DNA from: JARLGU01 sp036504535
Lineage (GTDB): Bacteria; Armatimonadota; Armatimonadia; Armatimonadales; Capsulimonadaceae
Length of the DNA stretch: 64,000 nt
Direction: 5' to 3'
NCBI GenBank assembly: GCA_036504535.1
Contig: DASXUY010000042.1
Span: 310,001-374,000 of the forward strand
This document shows positions 51,094-60,865 of the stretch, piece by piece. Made by a program: the position numbers and the translations under genes. The notes beneath the pieces were generated by a model. It saw only the letters and a program-made list of their open reading frames with translations. It did no database searches and was not told where the DNA came from. Position 1 is the stretch's first letter. Each line of letters starts with the position of its first letter.

Positions 51094-54000
51094 ATGACAC
51101 CCAAAGCCTTTACCCCGAAGCAGACGACCAACAATGGTCTGCCGCCGAAGCAGGGGCTCTACGATCCGCAGTTTGAGCACGACGCTTGTGGCGTCGGGTT
51201 TGTCATCAATATAAAGGGCAAGAAATCTCACGAGATCGTACAGCAGGCTCTGACCATTCTCCGCAATCTCGACCATCGTGGCGCTTGCGGTTGCGAAGTG
51301 AACACGGGCGACGGCGCGGGAATCCTGATGCAGGTTCCGCACGGATTCCTATCCGCCAAGGCAGCTGAGCAAGGCATCACCCTTCCGGCACCCGGCGAAT
51401 ACGGTGTCGGCATGGTGTTCTTGCCAAAGGATGAGACGGACGCGTCGCGCATTCGCAAGAAGCTCGAAGCTATTATCGAGAGCGAAGGGCAAGTTGTGCT
51501 GGGTTGGCGTGTGGTCCCAACCAACAACTCGACGCTCGGCCCCACAGCTGTCCGCAGCGAACCCGCAGTCCAGCAGGTGTTTGTTGGCAAGGGCAAGCTT
51601 GTGGCCACCGACGCGATGGCGTTCGAGCGCAAGCTGTTCGTGATCCGCAAGCGCGCCGAGCACGAGATCCGCTTTGGCGGGGTGAAGGGCGGCGACCAGT
51701 TCTACTCGCCCAGCTTCTCGTCGCGCACCCTGATCTATAAGGGCCTACTGACCACGATGCAGGTGTCCGAGTTCTATCCTGAACTTGACGATCCCCGTGT
51801 CGAGTCGGCGCTCGCGCTCGCCCACTCCCGCTTCTCGACGAACACGTTCCCAAGCTGGGAGCGCTCGCACCCGTACCGCTTTATCGCGCACAACGGCGAA
51901 ATCAACACGCTGCGCGGCAACGTCAACTGGATGCACGCGCGGCAGGCTCTTTGCGAGTCGCCGCTGTTCGCCGACGACCTGAAGAAGATCCTGCCGATCA
52001 TCAACACCGACGGCAGCGACTCGGCGATGTTCGACAACTGCTTCGAGTTCATGGTCATGGCTGGGCGGTCCCTGCCGCACGCCATGATGATGATGATCCC
52101 GGAGCCGTGGTCCAACCACGAGACGATGAGCGACGAGAAGAAGGCGTTCTACGAGTACCACAGCTGCCTTATGGAGCCGTGGGACGGTCCCGCATCGATC
52201 GCATTCACCGACGGCTTCAACATGGGCGCCGTTCTCGACCGCAACGGTTTGCGGCCGTCGCGCTACTACGTCACCAAGGACGACCTGGTGATCATGGCGT
52301 CGGAGGCTGGCGTGCTTGAGATCGAGCCGGAGCGCATCCTTCAGAAGGGCCGTCTCCAGCCGGGCCGCATGTTCCTCGTGGACACCACCGAGGGGCGAAT
52401 CGTTTCCGACGAAGAGATCAAGAACAAGATCGCAGGCGAGCATCCTTATCGCGAGTGGCTGAACGAGCACCTTGTCGACCTCGCCAAGCTGCCCGAGGAG
52501 CCAGTGCTTCCCGTCGAGCCGCACGACACCATCATTCAGCGCCAGCAGGCGTTCGGGTACACATTCGAAGACCTTCGCAAGCTCATGACGCCTATGGCGG
52601 CGAGCGGTATCGAAGCGACCGGGTCCATGGGCAACGACTCCCCGCTCGCGGTGTTGTCGGACAAGCCACAGAACCTGTACAGCTACTTCAAGCAGCTGTT
52701 CGCACAGGTTACCAACCCGCCGATTGACTGTATCCGCGAAGAGATTATCACGTCCACCGGTGTCACTATTGGCGCCGAAGGAAACCTGATCGATCCCAAG
52801 CCCGAAAGCGCGCATGTGATCAAACTGCAGACGCCTATCCTCACAAACGAGGAGCTGGCAAAGCTTCGACACATCACGACGCCGGGCTTCAAATCGACCA
52901 CCATTTCCATCTTGTTCGACCCGCAGTTGGGAGAAAAGGGGCTTGAAGCCGCCCTCGACTCCGTCTTTGTCCAGGCAGACGAGGCCATGGAAGACGGGAC
53001 GAACATTATCATCCTGTCCGACCGAGGTATTGACAAAGACCACGCGCCTATCCCGGCGCTCCTTGCTGTCGCCGGTCTTCACCATCACCTGATCCGTAAG
53101 GGCACCCGAACTCGCGTCGGAATCGTGCTAGAATCCGGCGAGCCGCGCGAAGTGCATCACTTCTCGGTGCTTATCGGATACGGTGTGGGCGCTATCAACC
53201 CGTACCTCGCGTTCCAAACGCTGGACGACATGATCCGCCAGGGCATCCTGGTGGGTGTCGACCACAAGAAGGCGTGCTACAACTTCGCCAAAGCTGCGGT
53301 CAAGGGCGTCGTCAAGGTGACGTCGAAGATGGGCATCTCGACTATCCACTCCTACTGTGGAGCGCAGATCTTCGAAGCGATTGGCCTCAAGCAGTCGGTA
53401 ATCGAGAAGTACTTCACTTGGACCGCGTCGCGCGTCGAAGGTGTTGGCCTCGATGTGATCGCGCAAGAAGTGCTGATCCGCCACGCTCACGCATTCCCGG
53501 AGCGACCCGTTGACGCTGTGCTTGACGCAGGCGGCAACTACCAGTGGCGCTCGGATGGCGAATACCACCTATTCTCGCCGATGACCATTCACAAGCTCCA
53601 GCGAGCCGTTCGCACCGCCGACTTCGGGGTGTTCAAGGAGTATTCGTCGCTTGTGAATGAGCAGGACGAGAAGCACGCCACATTGCGCGGCATGCTCAAG
53701 TTCAAGACCGACCGCCAGCCGATTCCTATCGACGAAGTGCAGTCAATCGAGAGCATTCTGCAACGCTTTAAGACGGGCGCGATGTCTTACGGCTCGATCA
53801 GCAAGGAAGCCCACGAGGCGCTGGCCATTGCCATGAACCGCATCGGCGGCAAGAGCAATACCGGCGAAGGCGGCGAGGACCCGGATCGGTTCACGCCTGA
53901 CGCCAACGGCGACTCGCGCAACTCCGCGATCAAGCAGGTCGCATCCGGTCGATTTGGCGTCACCAGCCACTATCTTGTGAACGCCAAAGAGATCCAGATC

Positions 54001-55722
54001 AAGATGGCGCAGGGCGCAAAGCCCGGTGAGGGCGGACAGCTTCCCGGCTCCAAGGTGTATCCCTGGGTGGCGAAGACTCGCCACGCCACACCTGGTGTCG
54101 GCTTGATTTCGCCGCCGCCGCACCATGACATCTACTCGATTGAAGACCTCGCGGAACTGATCCACGACCTGAAGAACGCGAACCGCGACGCTCGAATCAG
54201 CGTCAAGCTGGTCGCCGAAGTCGGTGTCGGCACAATCGCCGCCGGTGTCTCGAAGGCGCACGCCGATGTCGTCCTGATCTCAGGCTACGACGGTGGTACG
54301 GGCGCTTCGCCGCAGACATCGATCAAACACGCGGGTATCCCGTGGGAGCTTGGCCTGGCCGAGACCCACCAGACGCTGCTGCTCAATAACCTGCGCAGCC
54401 GCATCACCGTGGAGACCGACGGCCAGCTCAAGACCGGCCGCGACGTGGTCATCGCAGCGCTCCTCGGTGCCGAAGAGTTCGGCTTCGCGACAGCGCCCCT
54501 GGTCACGCTCGGCTGTATTATGATGCGCGTCTGCCATCTGAATACGTGCCCGGTAGGTGTCGCCACACAAGATCCGCGCCTTCGCGCCAACTTCACCGGT
54601 GATCCGGCACACACCGTGAACTTCATGAAGTTCATCGCCCAGGAAGTGCGCGAAATCATGGCTGAACTCGGCTTCCGAACTCTCACCGAGATGGTTGGCC
54701 GTGTCGACCGTCTGGAAGTGAAGGAAGCTGTCGACCACTGGAAAGCCAAGGGCCTCGACTTCAGCAACATCCTCTACCACCCGGAAGTGGGCGACGATGT
54801 GGGCAGCTACTGCACTGAAAAGCAAGATCACGGTCTCGATGCATCGCTCGACATCACCAAACTGCTCGATATCTGCAAGCCAGCCATCGAAAGCGGCGAA
54901 AAGGTGAAGGCGGAGCTGAAGATCGTGAACGTCAACCGTGTCGTCGGCACCATTGTCGGCAGCGAGATCAGCAAGAAGTACGGCGCTGAAGGCTTGCCCG
55001 ATGGCACCATCGACCTGACGTTCCACGGTTCAGCTGGCCAGAGCTTCGCAGCGTTCGCGCCGCACGGCATGACGATGCGAATCGAAGGCGACGCCAACGA
55101 CTATGTCGGCAAGGGCCTCTCTGGCGGCAAGGTGATTGTCTACCCGCCGAAGGGTTCGACGTTCGTGCCCGAAGACAATATCATCGTCGGCAACGTTGCG
55201 CTGTACGGCGCCACGCAGGGCGAGGCATACCTCTCCGGCATGGCTGGCGAGCGGTTCGCGGTGCGCAACAGCGGCGTGAACGCCGTCGTTGAAGCCGTTG
55301 GCGACCATGGTTGCGAGTATATGACCGGTGGGCGAGTAGTGGTGCTGGGTAAAACCGGCCGCAACTTCGCTGCGGGCATGTCGGGCGGTATCGCGTACGT
55401 CCTCGACGACGACGGCACGTTCCCCGTCCGCTGCAACCGCGAGATGGTCGACCTGACCGCGCCGAGCGATCCGGAAGAGATTCGCGACCTTCGCCTGATG
55501 GTCGAGAAGCACGTCGCCGAGACTGGCAGCGGCAAGGGCAAGTATGTCCTCGAAAACTGGGACAGCCTGCTGCTCAAGTTCGTCAAGGTGATGCCGCGCG
55601 ACTATAAACGCATGCTCGAAGCCATCGACCGCGTGCTGGCGTCGGGCCTGAGCGGCGACGAAGCGCTGCTGGCCGCGTTCGAGGAGAACTCGCACGACGC
55701 GTCCCGAGTAGGCGGCAAGTAG
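51094..55722 (+). CDS. gltB: Glutamate synthase large subunit (GltB)
   Basis: The 1542-residue protein has the full GltB layout: an N-terminal amidotransferase whose catalytic Cys (C32 in HDACGVGF) becomes residue 1 after removal of a ~31-residue propeptide; a central domain; the FMN/synthase domain with the segment SGYDGGTGASPQTS; Fe-S cysteines CHLNTCPVGVATQ; and the GXGXG C-terminal helix domain (GTIVGSEISKKYG; DYVGKGLSGGKVIVYPP). It converts glutamine and 2-oxoglutarate to glutamate with GltD. GGAAGG lies before the ATG at 51094. It is followed by gltD 152 bp downstream. Confidence 0.97.
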   Translation: MTPKAFTPKQTTNNGLPPKQGLYDPQFEHDACGVGFVINIKGKKSHEIVQQALTILRNLDHRGACGCEVNTGDGAGILMQVPHGFLSAKAAEQGITLPAPGEYGVGMVFLPKDETDASRIRKKLEAIIESEGQVVLGWRVVPTNNSTLGPTAVRSEPAVQQVFVGKGKLVATDAMAFERKLFVIRKRAEHEIRFGGVKGGDQFYSPSFSSRTLIYKGLLTTMQVSEFYPELDDPRVESALALAHSRFSTNTFPSWERSHPYRFIAHNGEINTLRGNVNWMHARQALCESPLFADDLKKILPIINTDGSDSAMFDNCFEFMVMAGRSLPHAMMMMIPEPWSNHETMSDEKKAFYEYHSCLMEPWDGPASIAFTDGFNMGAVLDRNGLRPSRYYVTKDDLVIMASEAGVLEIEPERILQKGRLQPGRMFLVDTTEGRIVSDEEIKNKIAGEHPYREWLNEHLVDLAKLPEEPVLPVEPHDTIIQRQQAFGYTFEDLRKLMTPMAASGIEATGSMGNDSPLAVLSDKPQNLYSYFKQLFAQVTNPPIDCIREEIITSTGVTIGAEGNLIDPKPESAHVIKLQTPILTNEELAKLRHITTPGFKSTTISILFDPQLGEKGLEAALDSVFVQADEAMEDGTNIIILSDRGIDKDHAPIPALLAVAGLHHHLIRKGTRTRVGIVLESGEPREVHHFSVLIGYGVGAINPYLAFQTLDDMIRQGILVGVDHKKACYNFAKAAVKGVVKVTSKMGISTIHSYCGAQIFEAIGLKQSVIEKYFTWTASRVEGVGLDVIAQEVLIRHAHAFPERPVDAVLDAGGNYQWRSDGEYHLFSPMTIHKLQRAVRTADFGVFKEYSSLVNEQDEKHATLRGMLKFKTDRQPIPIDEVQSIESILQRFKTGAMSYGSISKEAHEALAIAMNRIGGKSNTGEGGEDPDRFTPDANGDSRNSAIKQVASGRFGVTSHYLVNAKEIQIKMAQGAKPGEGGQLPGSKVYPWVAKTRHATPGVGLISPPPHHDIYSIEDLAELIHDLKNANRDARISVKLVAEVGVGTIAAGVSKAHADVVLISGYDGGTGASPQTSIKHAGIPWELGLAETHQTLLLNNLRSRITVETDGQLKTGRDVVIAALLGAEEFGFATAPLVTLGCIMMRVCHLNTCPVGVATQDPRLRANFTGDPAHTVNFMKFIAQEVREIMAELGFRTLTEMVGRVDRLEVKEAVDHWKAKGLDFSNILYHPEVGDDVGSYCTEKQDHGLDASLDITKLLDICKPAIESGEKVKAELKIVNVNRVVGTIVGSEISKKYGAEGLPDGTIDLTFHGSAGQSFAAFAPHGMTMRIEGDANDYVGKGLSGGKVIVYPPKGSTFVPEDNIIVGNVALYGATQGEAYLSGMAGERFAVRNSGVNAVVEAVGDHGCEYMTGGRVVVLGKTGRNFAAGMSGGIAYVLDDDGTFPVRCNREMVDLTAPSDPEEIRDLRLMVEKHVAETGSGKGKYVLENWDSLLLKFVKVMPRDYKRMLEAIDRVLASGLSGDEALLAAFEENSHDASRVGGK

Positions 55723-55731
55723 AAGAACCGG

Positions 55732-55760
55732 CGCGGCAGGTCCTTCGGGACCTGGCCGCG
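55732..55760 (+). other. Strong UUCG hairpin between gltB and gltD
   Basis: GGTCC-TTCG-GGACC (55739-55752) extended by CGCGGC and GCCGCG with a one-base bulge makes a very stable stem with a UUCG tetraloop, ten bases after the gltB stop. There is no T-run, so it is not a plain terminator. It may protect the gltB mRNA end or tune gltD expression. Confidence 0.55.
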
Positions 55761-55874
55761 TCCCTGTCGAAGAACGACGCCCCGATCACACACTCACGGG
55801 CGCCGGAACCCCGGAAGCGCAACGTTAGGCACGTCATTGCGTGAAGCGCTCCGAAGATGATGCGAGGACATTGA

Positions 55875-57359
55875 ATGGGGAAACCCACTGGCTTTCTTGA
55901 ATATCTCCGCGAACTACCGCTCGACCGCTCCGCGACCGAGCGCATTCGCGACTGGCACGAACTCCATGAGCATATGGACGAGGCAAAACTGCGTCAGCAG
56001 GGCGCTCGCTGTATGGACTGTGGGATTCCGTTCTGTCACACCGGTAACCTGATCGCGGGTGCCGCTTCCGGCTGCCCGATCAATAACCTGATCCCGGAAT
56101 GGAACGACCTCGTCTTCCGCGGCCTGTGGCACGACGCCCTCGACCGCCTGCACAAGACGAACAACTTCCCCGAATTCACCGGGCGAGTCTGCCCCGCGCC
56201 GTGCGAAGGCGCGTGCGTTCTCGGCATTAACAATCCGCCGGTCACAATCAAGAACATCGAAGGCGCGATCGCCGACAAGGGTTGGGACGAAGGCTGGATC
56301 ACTCCCGCTCCGCCGCCTGTGCGCACCGGTAAGAAGGTCGCCGTGATCGGATCCGGTCCCGCAGGCCTCTCCGCCGCCGCGCAGCTTAACCGCGCTGGCC
56401 ACTGGGTGACCGTCTACGAGCGAGCTGACCGAATTGGCGGACTGCTGATGTACGGCATCCCGAACATGAAGCTCGACAAGCAATATGTTCAGCGTCGTGT
56501 CGACCTTCTGACCAAGGAAGGTGTGGAGTTTGTCACCAGCACCGAAGTCGGCAAGGACATCTCCGCCGACAAGCTGAAGGCCGATTTCGACGCTATTCTC
56601 GTCGCCACCGGAGCCACCAAGCCGCGCGACCTTCCGATTGAGGGCCGCGAGCTCAAGGGCGTTCACTTCGCGATGGAGTTCCTCGCGGCGAACACGAAGA
56701 GCCTTCTCGACAGCCAGCTAGGCGACGGCAACTACATCTCCGCGAAGGGCAAGGATGTGGTGGTCATCGGCGGCGGCGACACCGGCACCGACTGTGTCGG
56801 CACATCGCTGCGCCACGGCTGCACCAGCCTCGTCCAGCTCGAGATCCTGCCTAAGCCGCCGAAAGAGCGCACCCCGGATAACCCGTGGCCGCAGTGGCCC
56901 AAGATCTACCGCATGGACTACGGTCAGGAAGAAGCGTTAGCCGTCTACGGCGACGATCCCCGCGTGTACCTCACCACCGCCAAGCGCTTTATCGGCGACG
57001 AGAACGGCAACCTCAAGGGTGTCGAAACGTGCCAGATCGAGTGGGCTAAGGACGAGCAAGGCCGATTCACCCCCAAGGATGTACCCGGCTCCTCGAAGAT
57101 CGTCGATACGCAACTAGTCCTGCTTGCGATGGGCTTCCTCGGCCCTGAGCAGCCGCTCCTGGAGCAGCTCGGTGTGGAACGCGACCCGCGCAGCAACGCC
57201 AAAGCCGCTGACGGTAAATACACCACCAGCGTAGACGGCATATTCGCCGCTGGCGACTCCCGCCGAGGCCAAAGCCTCGTCGTATGGGCGATCAAGGAAG
57301 GCCGAGGCGCCGCCCGAGAGATCGACCGCTACCTGATGGGCGCGACGGACCTGGCGTAG
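55875..57359 (+). CDS. gltD: Glutamate synthase small subunit (GltD)
   Basis: The 494-residue protein has the GltD layout: N-terminal [4Fe-4S] cysteines (CMDCGIPFC and CPAPCEGAC), an FAD-binding motif VIGSGPAGLSAA, and an NADPH-binding motif VIGGGDTGTDC. It passes electrons from NADPH to GltB. It differs from the Nfn large subunit encoded at 26723-28165 in its GltD-type N-terminus and lack of a SudB-like partner. It starts 152 bp after gltB. A GC-rich hairpin (57377-57398) follows its stop. Confidence 0.96.
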   Translation: MGKPTGFLEYLRELPLDRSATERIRDWHELHEHMDEAKLRQQGARCMDCGIPFCHTGNLIAGAASGCPINNLIPEWNDLVFRGLWHDALDRLHKTNNFPEFTGRVCPAPCEGACVLGINNPPVTIKNIEGAIADKGWDEGWITPAPPPVRTGKKVAVIGSGPAGLSAAAQLNRAGHWVTVYERADRIGGLLMYGIPNMKLDKQYVQRRVDLLTKEGVEFVTSTEVGKDISADKLKADFDAILVATGATKPRDLPIEGRELKGVHFAMEFLAANTKSLLDSQLGDGNYISAKGKDVVVIGGGDTGTDCVGTSLRHGCTSLVQLEILPKPPKERTPDNPWPQWPKIYRMDYGQEEALAVYGDDPRVYLTTAKRFIGDENGNLKGVETCQIEWAKDEQGRFTPKDVPGSSKIVDTQLVLLAMGFLGPEQPLLEQLGVERDPRSNAKAADGKYTTSVDGIFAAGDSRRGQSLVVWAIKEGRGAAREIDRYLMGATDLA

Positions 57360-57740
57360 GGCTGGGGCTGTACGGCGGCGCGTCGCTACGGACGCGCCCA
57401 TCGCCTGATATCGTCGATTGAAGATAGCATAGCGCTCACTTCTTGTTGGTAACCAATAAGCAGTGGGCGTTTCTTCTTGCTTTCGTCGTATTCTAGCTTG
57501 ACGGCCCGCACCCCCCACGCGCACCTTCATAGGGCTGTACGTCGGTCTTTGCAGATATGAAACGGAGAGCCGAGCACGTGATTGTGATTTACCTCCGATA
57601 TTATGTGATAGTGCAGGATTTCGCCTCTTATTTCTCCAACGTAGTCATAACGCTTATCAATATTGCTGCGATCTTAAGGGCTGGCGGGGCCGAAGTTGAA
57701 GCACAGCGCAATATTGACAGAGAATGTTGCAAACACCAAA
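57360..57740. other. Region after gltD with a GC-rich hairpin
   Basis: Just after gltD GGCGCGTC (57377-57384) pairs perfectly with GACGCGCC (57391-57398) around a six-base loop, without a T-run: a possible rho-dependent stop or mRNA end structure. The rest (~340 bp) is AT-rich, with short open frames but no credible gene. Confidence 0.5.
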
Positions 57741-58082
57741 ATGCTAATCGCCTGCCCAGAATGTAACGAATCAATTAGTTCTAAGGCGCTAGACTGTCCA
57801 CGCTGCGGTGGGCCGATCCGGCGAAACGACTACCTTTCCGCGTTTCGCATTTTGTCGTTGATATGGGGTTCGGCCCAAAGCCTCGTATTGGTCGTCACTC
57901 TAGTGCGAGGCGTTCGGCTTGTCATCGATATTAGTCGAATGAGCGCGTCGGGCGAGATCGGAACTGGTGTCCCATATTTGAGCATTTGGTCCGCACTCTC
58001 AGAGATAGTAGTCATCCTCGTAACTGCTTGGCTGCCATACATTGGATGGTATCTTATGGAGGGCCGCCGGAAATCTCAGTAG
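57741..58082 (+). CDS. Zinc-ribbon plus two transmembrane helices protein
   Basis: The open frame begins earlier, but the ATG at 57741 starts directly before the zinc ribbon (MLIACPECNESISSKALDCP, then RCGG), giving 113 residues. Two C-x2-C pairs bind one zinc; then two hydrophobic helices (about 35-55 and 80-100). Such small zinc-ribbon membrane proteins are common but not assigned a role. No ribosome binding site is clear. Confidence 0.6.
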   Translation: MLIACPECNESISSKALDCPRCGGPIRRNDYLSAFRILSLIWGSAQSLVLVVTLVRGVRLVIDISRMSASGEIGTGVPYLSIWSALSEIVVILVTAWLPYIGWYLMEGRRKSQ

Positions 58083-58544
58083 CGTAAGCCGACGACGCCG
58101 TAAATAGAACACGCCACTTTGAGTCGGTCGATCGGAACCGGCCATGAGCCGGAGAGGCGGGTGTAGGATGACGCAACGTAACATGATCCCGGTGAACCTG
58201 ACTGTCGCTAAGAAACATGCAAGAGTACTTGCAAAACACGATCGCCCCGGTCTTCCGCTCAATAAGCCGCTTTGCGGCTCATATCCGAGTCGGCGAAGGC
58301 CGCCGCTCAGCTTTTCCCAGCCGCGCCTTCAGTCGCCAGGCTCTCGTGGGCATATTGCGTTCAGTTCAGCTCATATGTGATACAAGACAAGCCAAGGAGA
58401 GGGGACATTCCTACGTACGGGCTTGGGCCAGTCCGGTGGCCAGGTGAGGTGTTTCTTACGACGCGCTCGCCGCCCTTTTGAGCGAAATCCAGACGATGGC
58501 GTGGGCGGCGGTGATCGGCGGCTAAGCGAAGGGGACATTGACCA
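58083..58544. other. Gene-free stretch
   Basis: About 460 bp without a credible gene; the open frames here have no ribosome binding sites and odd composition. A small hairpin around CCGGCCATGAGCCGG (near 58137-58151) is visible. A promoter for 58545 must be here. Confidence 0.4.
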
Positions 58545-58868
58545 ATGAAACTGTCTGACTTATATGGCAAGGCTTCGGACAATGCGGAGTTAACGGGCAC
58601 CCAATCCCAAGCCTTACAGCCTATCGTTATTGTGCTCGGCGAACTGCTGCTGGCGTTCGTTCTCGCATGCTTTGCGAACTACGCCGCCTGGGTCGTAATA
58701 GCAATGCTCGTGCTGTCGACGATCACTTTGGTGTTTTTCCTGGTCGTGTACGTTTTCTTCCTCGTCCACGACAGAAGCGCGCTGCGCACCGAAACGTACT
58801 GGTTGACCAAGCTAACGCCACCTAAAGATCTCACCGGTGATAAAGATCAACCGTCAGGTAGCGAGTAG
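58545..58868 (+). CDS. Small two-helix membrane protein
   Basis: The 107-residue protein has AAGGGG upstream of its ATG at 58545. Two transmembrane segments (about 27-47 and 48-74) are followed by a charged C-terminus. Not recognised. The next gene (58876-59421) starts eight bases downstream, so the two form one unit with the ankyrin protein. Confidence 0.6.
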   Translation: MKLSDLYGKASDNAELTGTQSQALQPIVIVLGELLLAFVLACFANYAAWVVIAMLVLSTITLVFFLVVYVFFLVHDRSALRTETYWLTKLTPPKDLTGDKDQPSGSE

Positions 58869-58875
58869 GGCTATC

Positions 58876-59421
58876 ATGTTGCAAAACACTACCAAGCAAC
58901 CTAGAAAACGGCGACGTGCTTTTTTATCAGTATTGGCAATCGGTGGCGTCCTTGGTATCCCATTCTTGGTGAGCTTATGGACGCACCACCAGGCAAATGC
59001 CGAACGGCTCGCGCTGTTGTCCAGGCCGACAGCTAGAGTATCCGTGGTACAGGTACAGGCTTTACGGGATAGGGGAGCGGATGTGAATGCCACAGATGAA
59101 AATGGTGGCACAGCGCTGTTAGCTGCCGCGTACGCTGGCAATACCGAATGCATAAGGTATCTCGTATCAAAGGGTGCCGATGTTAACGCGGTTGTGCCCA
59201 ACAACGTCACCCCACTGATGGTGGCGTGTCATTTAGGTGACACTGACGCCGCTAAATACCTAATCTCCAAAGGGGCAAACGTTAATGCTGGAACCACTGA
59301 CGATGGAACAACTGCTCTCATCACGGCAAACGAAAAACCAAGAATAGTCGCCATCCTGAAGGCGGCTGGAGCTAAGGAAGGACACGCGCGATGTTCTGAT
59401 CGCAACACGACATGCCCATAA
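58876..59421 (+). CDS. Membrane-anchored ankyrin-repeat protein
   Basis: The ATG at 58876 is chosen over upstream in-frame codons because the basic region and the anchor begin right after it (181 residues). One transmembrane helix (about 17-34) is followed by about three ankyrin repeats: ALRDRGADVNATDENGGTAL, IRYLVSKGADVNAVVPNNVT, AKYLISKGANVNAGTTDDGT. It likely binds a protein outside the cytoplasmic membrane. It is coupled with the small membrane protein upstream. Confidence 0.75.
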   Translation: MLQNTTKQPRKRRRAFLSVLAIGGVLGIPFLVSLWTHHQANAERLALLSRPTARVSVVQVQALRDRGADVNATDENGGTALLAAAYAGNTECIRYLVSKGADVNAVVPNNVTPLMVACHLGDTDAAKYLISKGANVNAGTTDDGTTALITANEKPRIVAILKAAGAKEGHARCSDRNTTCP

Positions 59422-59710
59422 TCAACTACAATGGCTAAGGTACATGGAGCCGCGATGCTTTTCGCCAATATGGCAAATATTACAGCCGCTAATAGCTTCA
59501 TATCCTTCGATGGCCATCGATGGTAACCACAATCCCACTGGCGTCGCGACACGCACTCTTTAGCCCGCTTGCGGGTGTTCCGCGTCAGACCGGGAGTTCA
59601 GTCCCGGTTAACGCGCCGGACCGGGCTCGCACTCAGAACTGCCTTTTCGAATCGCCGCCTAATGTGTCGTACAGCAGTATTTCGCCCTCGCCACCCCGTA
59701 ACCAAACCCT
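59422..59710. other. Intergenic region with a palindromic hairpin
   Basis: ACCGGGA-GTTCAG-TCCCGGT (59589-59608) is a perfect 7-bp hairpin, and CCCGC-TT-GCGGG lies just before it, similar in style to the hairpins at 26662-26695. No gene is seen in the ~290 bp. Confidence 0.45.
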
Positions 59711-60625
59711 ATGCCTCCACGATACCGTATCCCGCTCATCATCGCCATCATCGTCCTCGTGGTAGTCGTCGCCGCAATTTTGCGTCTGCGGCACTTCGCG
59801 CTACTTGGCGAGGCGCCACCCGAGGTGAAGCGGGTGATGGGCCCGGTGGCGGGGGCAGTGACATCGGACATGCTCAATCGGTTACCGGTCGCGCGGCGCG
59901 GTATCGATTGTAGCGAGGATGTGCGCGGAGCCGACTTGACAGTGCTCGCGAAGAATGTCAGGTATGTGGGACGCTACTACAGCTCGACCAACCCGCGCAA
60001 GTGCTTGACACGCTCAGAGGCGGTAGCGATAACGCGCGCCGGTATGCGTATCTGGGTTGTGTTTCAGAACGGCGCACGCACCCGGAAGTCGTTTAGCGCA
60101 GCGCTCGGAGCGCGTGATGGCGAATTCGCATGGAATGCGGCGCAGAAGGTGGGGCAGCCAGGCGGGTCGGCGATCTTCTTCGCGGTGGACTATGATCCGC
60201 CCGCCGATGATATCTCCGGCTTCATCCTGCCTTATTTCGACAACCTTGAGCTTGGGATGGAAAGAGCTCGGGCATCGTGGAGCAAGACGCATCAGGGCAA
60301 CGCCCCGCGCTACGCCATCGGCATCTACGGGACGCCGAAATCGCTGATCGCAATCACGCAGGACCCCGTCCGCCGGTTCACTCTGCCGCCCGTGAAATGG
60401 CTGGCGCTGCCGCCTCTCTTCAAATCTCCTACCGAAGCAGCCGCATACTACACGTATCATAAGCAACGTCAATGGACCATGTGGCAAATCGGCGAAATGG
60501 CGATAAGCCACCGCGTGGGCCAGCCCAAAATCGGCTTCCCGTGCGACGGCAACGAAATCGGCCCCTTGCCCAACGGCTCTTTTACGGTCCCTCCATCCCA
60601 ATCTAGGCGTGGCGCAACTCGATAA
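59711..60625 (+). CDS. Membrane-anchored DUF1906 (glycoside-hydrolase-like) protein
   Basis: The 304-residue protein starts with a signal-anchor helix (residues ~8-24) and then has the DUF1906 domain typical of Rv2525c-like peptidoglycan-related proteins: GIDCSEDVRGADLTVL, the strand RYVGRYYSS, GMRIWVVFQNG and SAIFFAVDYDP. The domain is a GH25-like barrel thought to act on cell wall glycans. It is a single gene; the region after it (60626-61162) is gene-free and contains a separate promoter. Confidence 0.8.
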   Translation: MPPRYRIPLIIAIIVLVVVVAAILRLRHFALLGEAPPEVKRVMGPVAGAVTSDMLNRLPVARRGIDCSEDVRGADLTVLAKNVRYVGRYYSSTNPRKCLTRSEAVAITRAGMRIWVVFQNGARTRKSFSAALGARDGEFAWNAAQKVGQPGGSAIFFAVDYDPPADDISGFILPYFDNLELGMERARASWSKTHQGNAPRYAIGIYGTPKSLIAITQDPVRRFTLPPVKWLALPPLFKSPTEAAAYYTYHKQRQWTMWQIGEMAISHRVGQPKIGFPCDGNEIGPLPNGSFTVPPSQSRRGATR

Positions 60626-60662
60626 AAAATGCTTGCAGATTGAGATGGCTAGATAAATATTG

Positions 60663-60715
60663 TTGACAATGTGATATACATGTGGTATTCTAAATATAGA
60701 ACATACGTTCTATAT
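60663..60715 (+). promoter_or_regulatory. Strong promoter overlapping a LexA-like palindrome
   Basis: TTGACA (60663-60668), 17 bp, TATTCT (60686-60691) form a near-ideal promoter. TATAGAAC-ATAC-GTTCTATA (60695-60714, extended one bp each side) covers the start site. Its core GAAC-ATAC-GTTC (60699-60710) fits the GAACRNRYGTTC pattern of the Bacillus/Actinobacteria-type LexA box. No gene follows, so an SOS-controlled small RNA is possible. Confidence 0.55.
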
Positions 60716-60865
60716 AAGCTTACTTGTACCTTGAAAATTGAAACCGGGAAATGCCTTACCAGTCAACTCAACGCTGCAACGCACCTGTCCATCCGACTCC
60801 CCTCTCCTTTCCACGGAGAGGGGCCGGGGGTGAGGTAATTATTGTGAGACGACTAACAACGAGCC

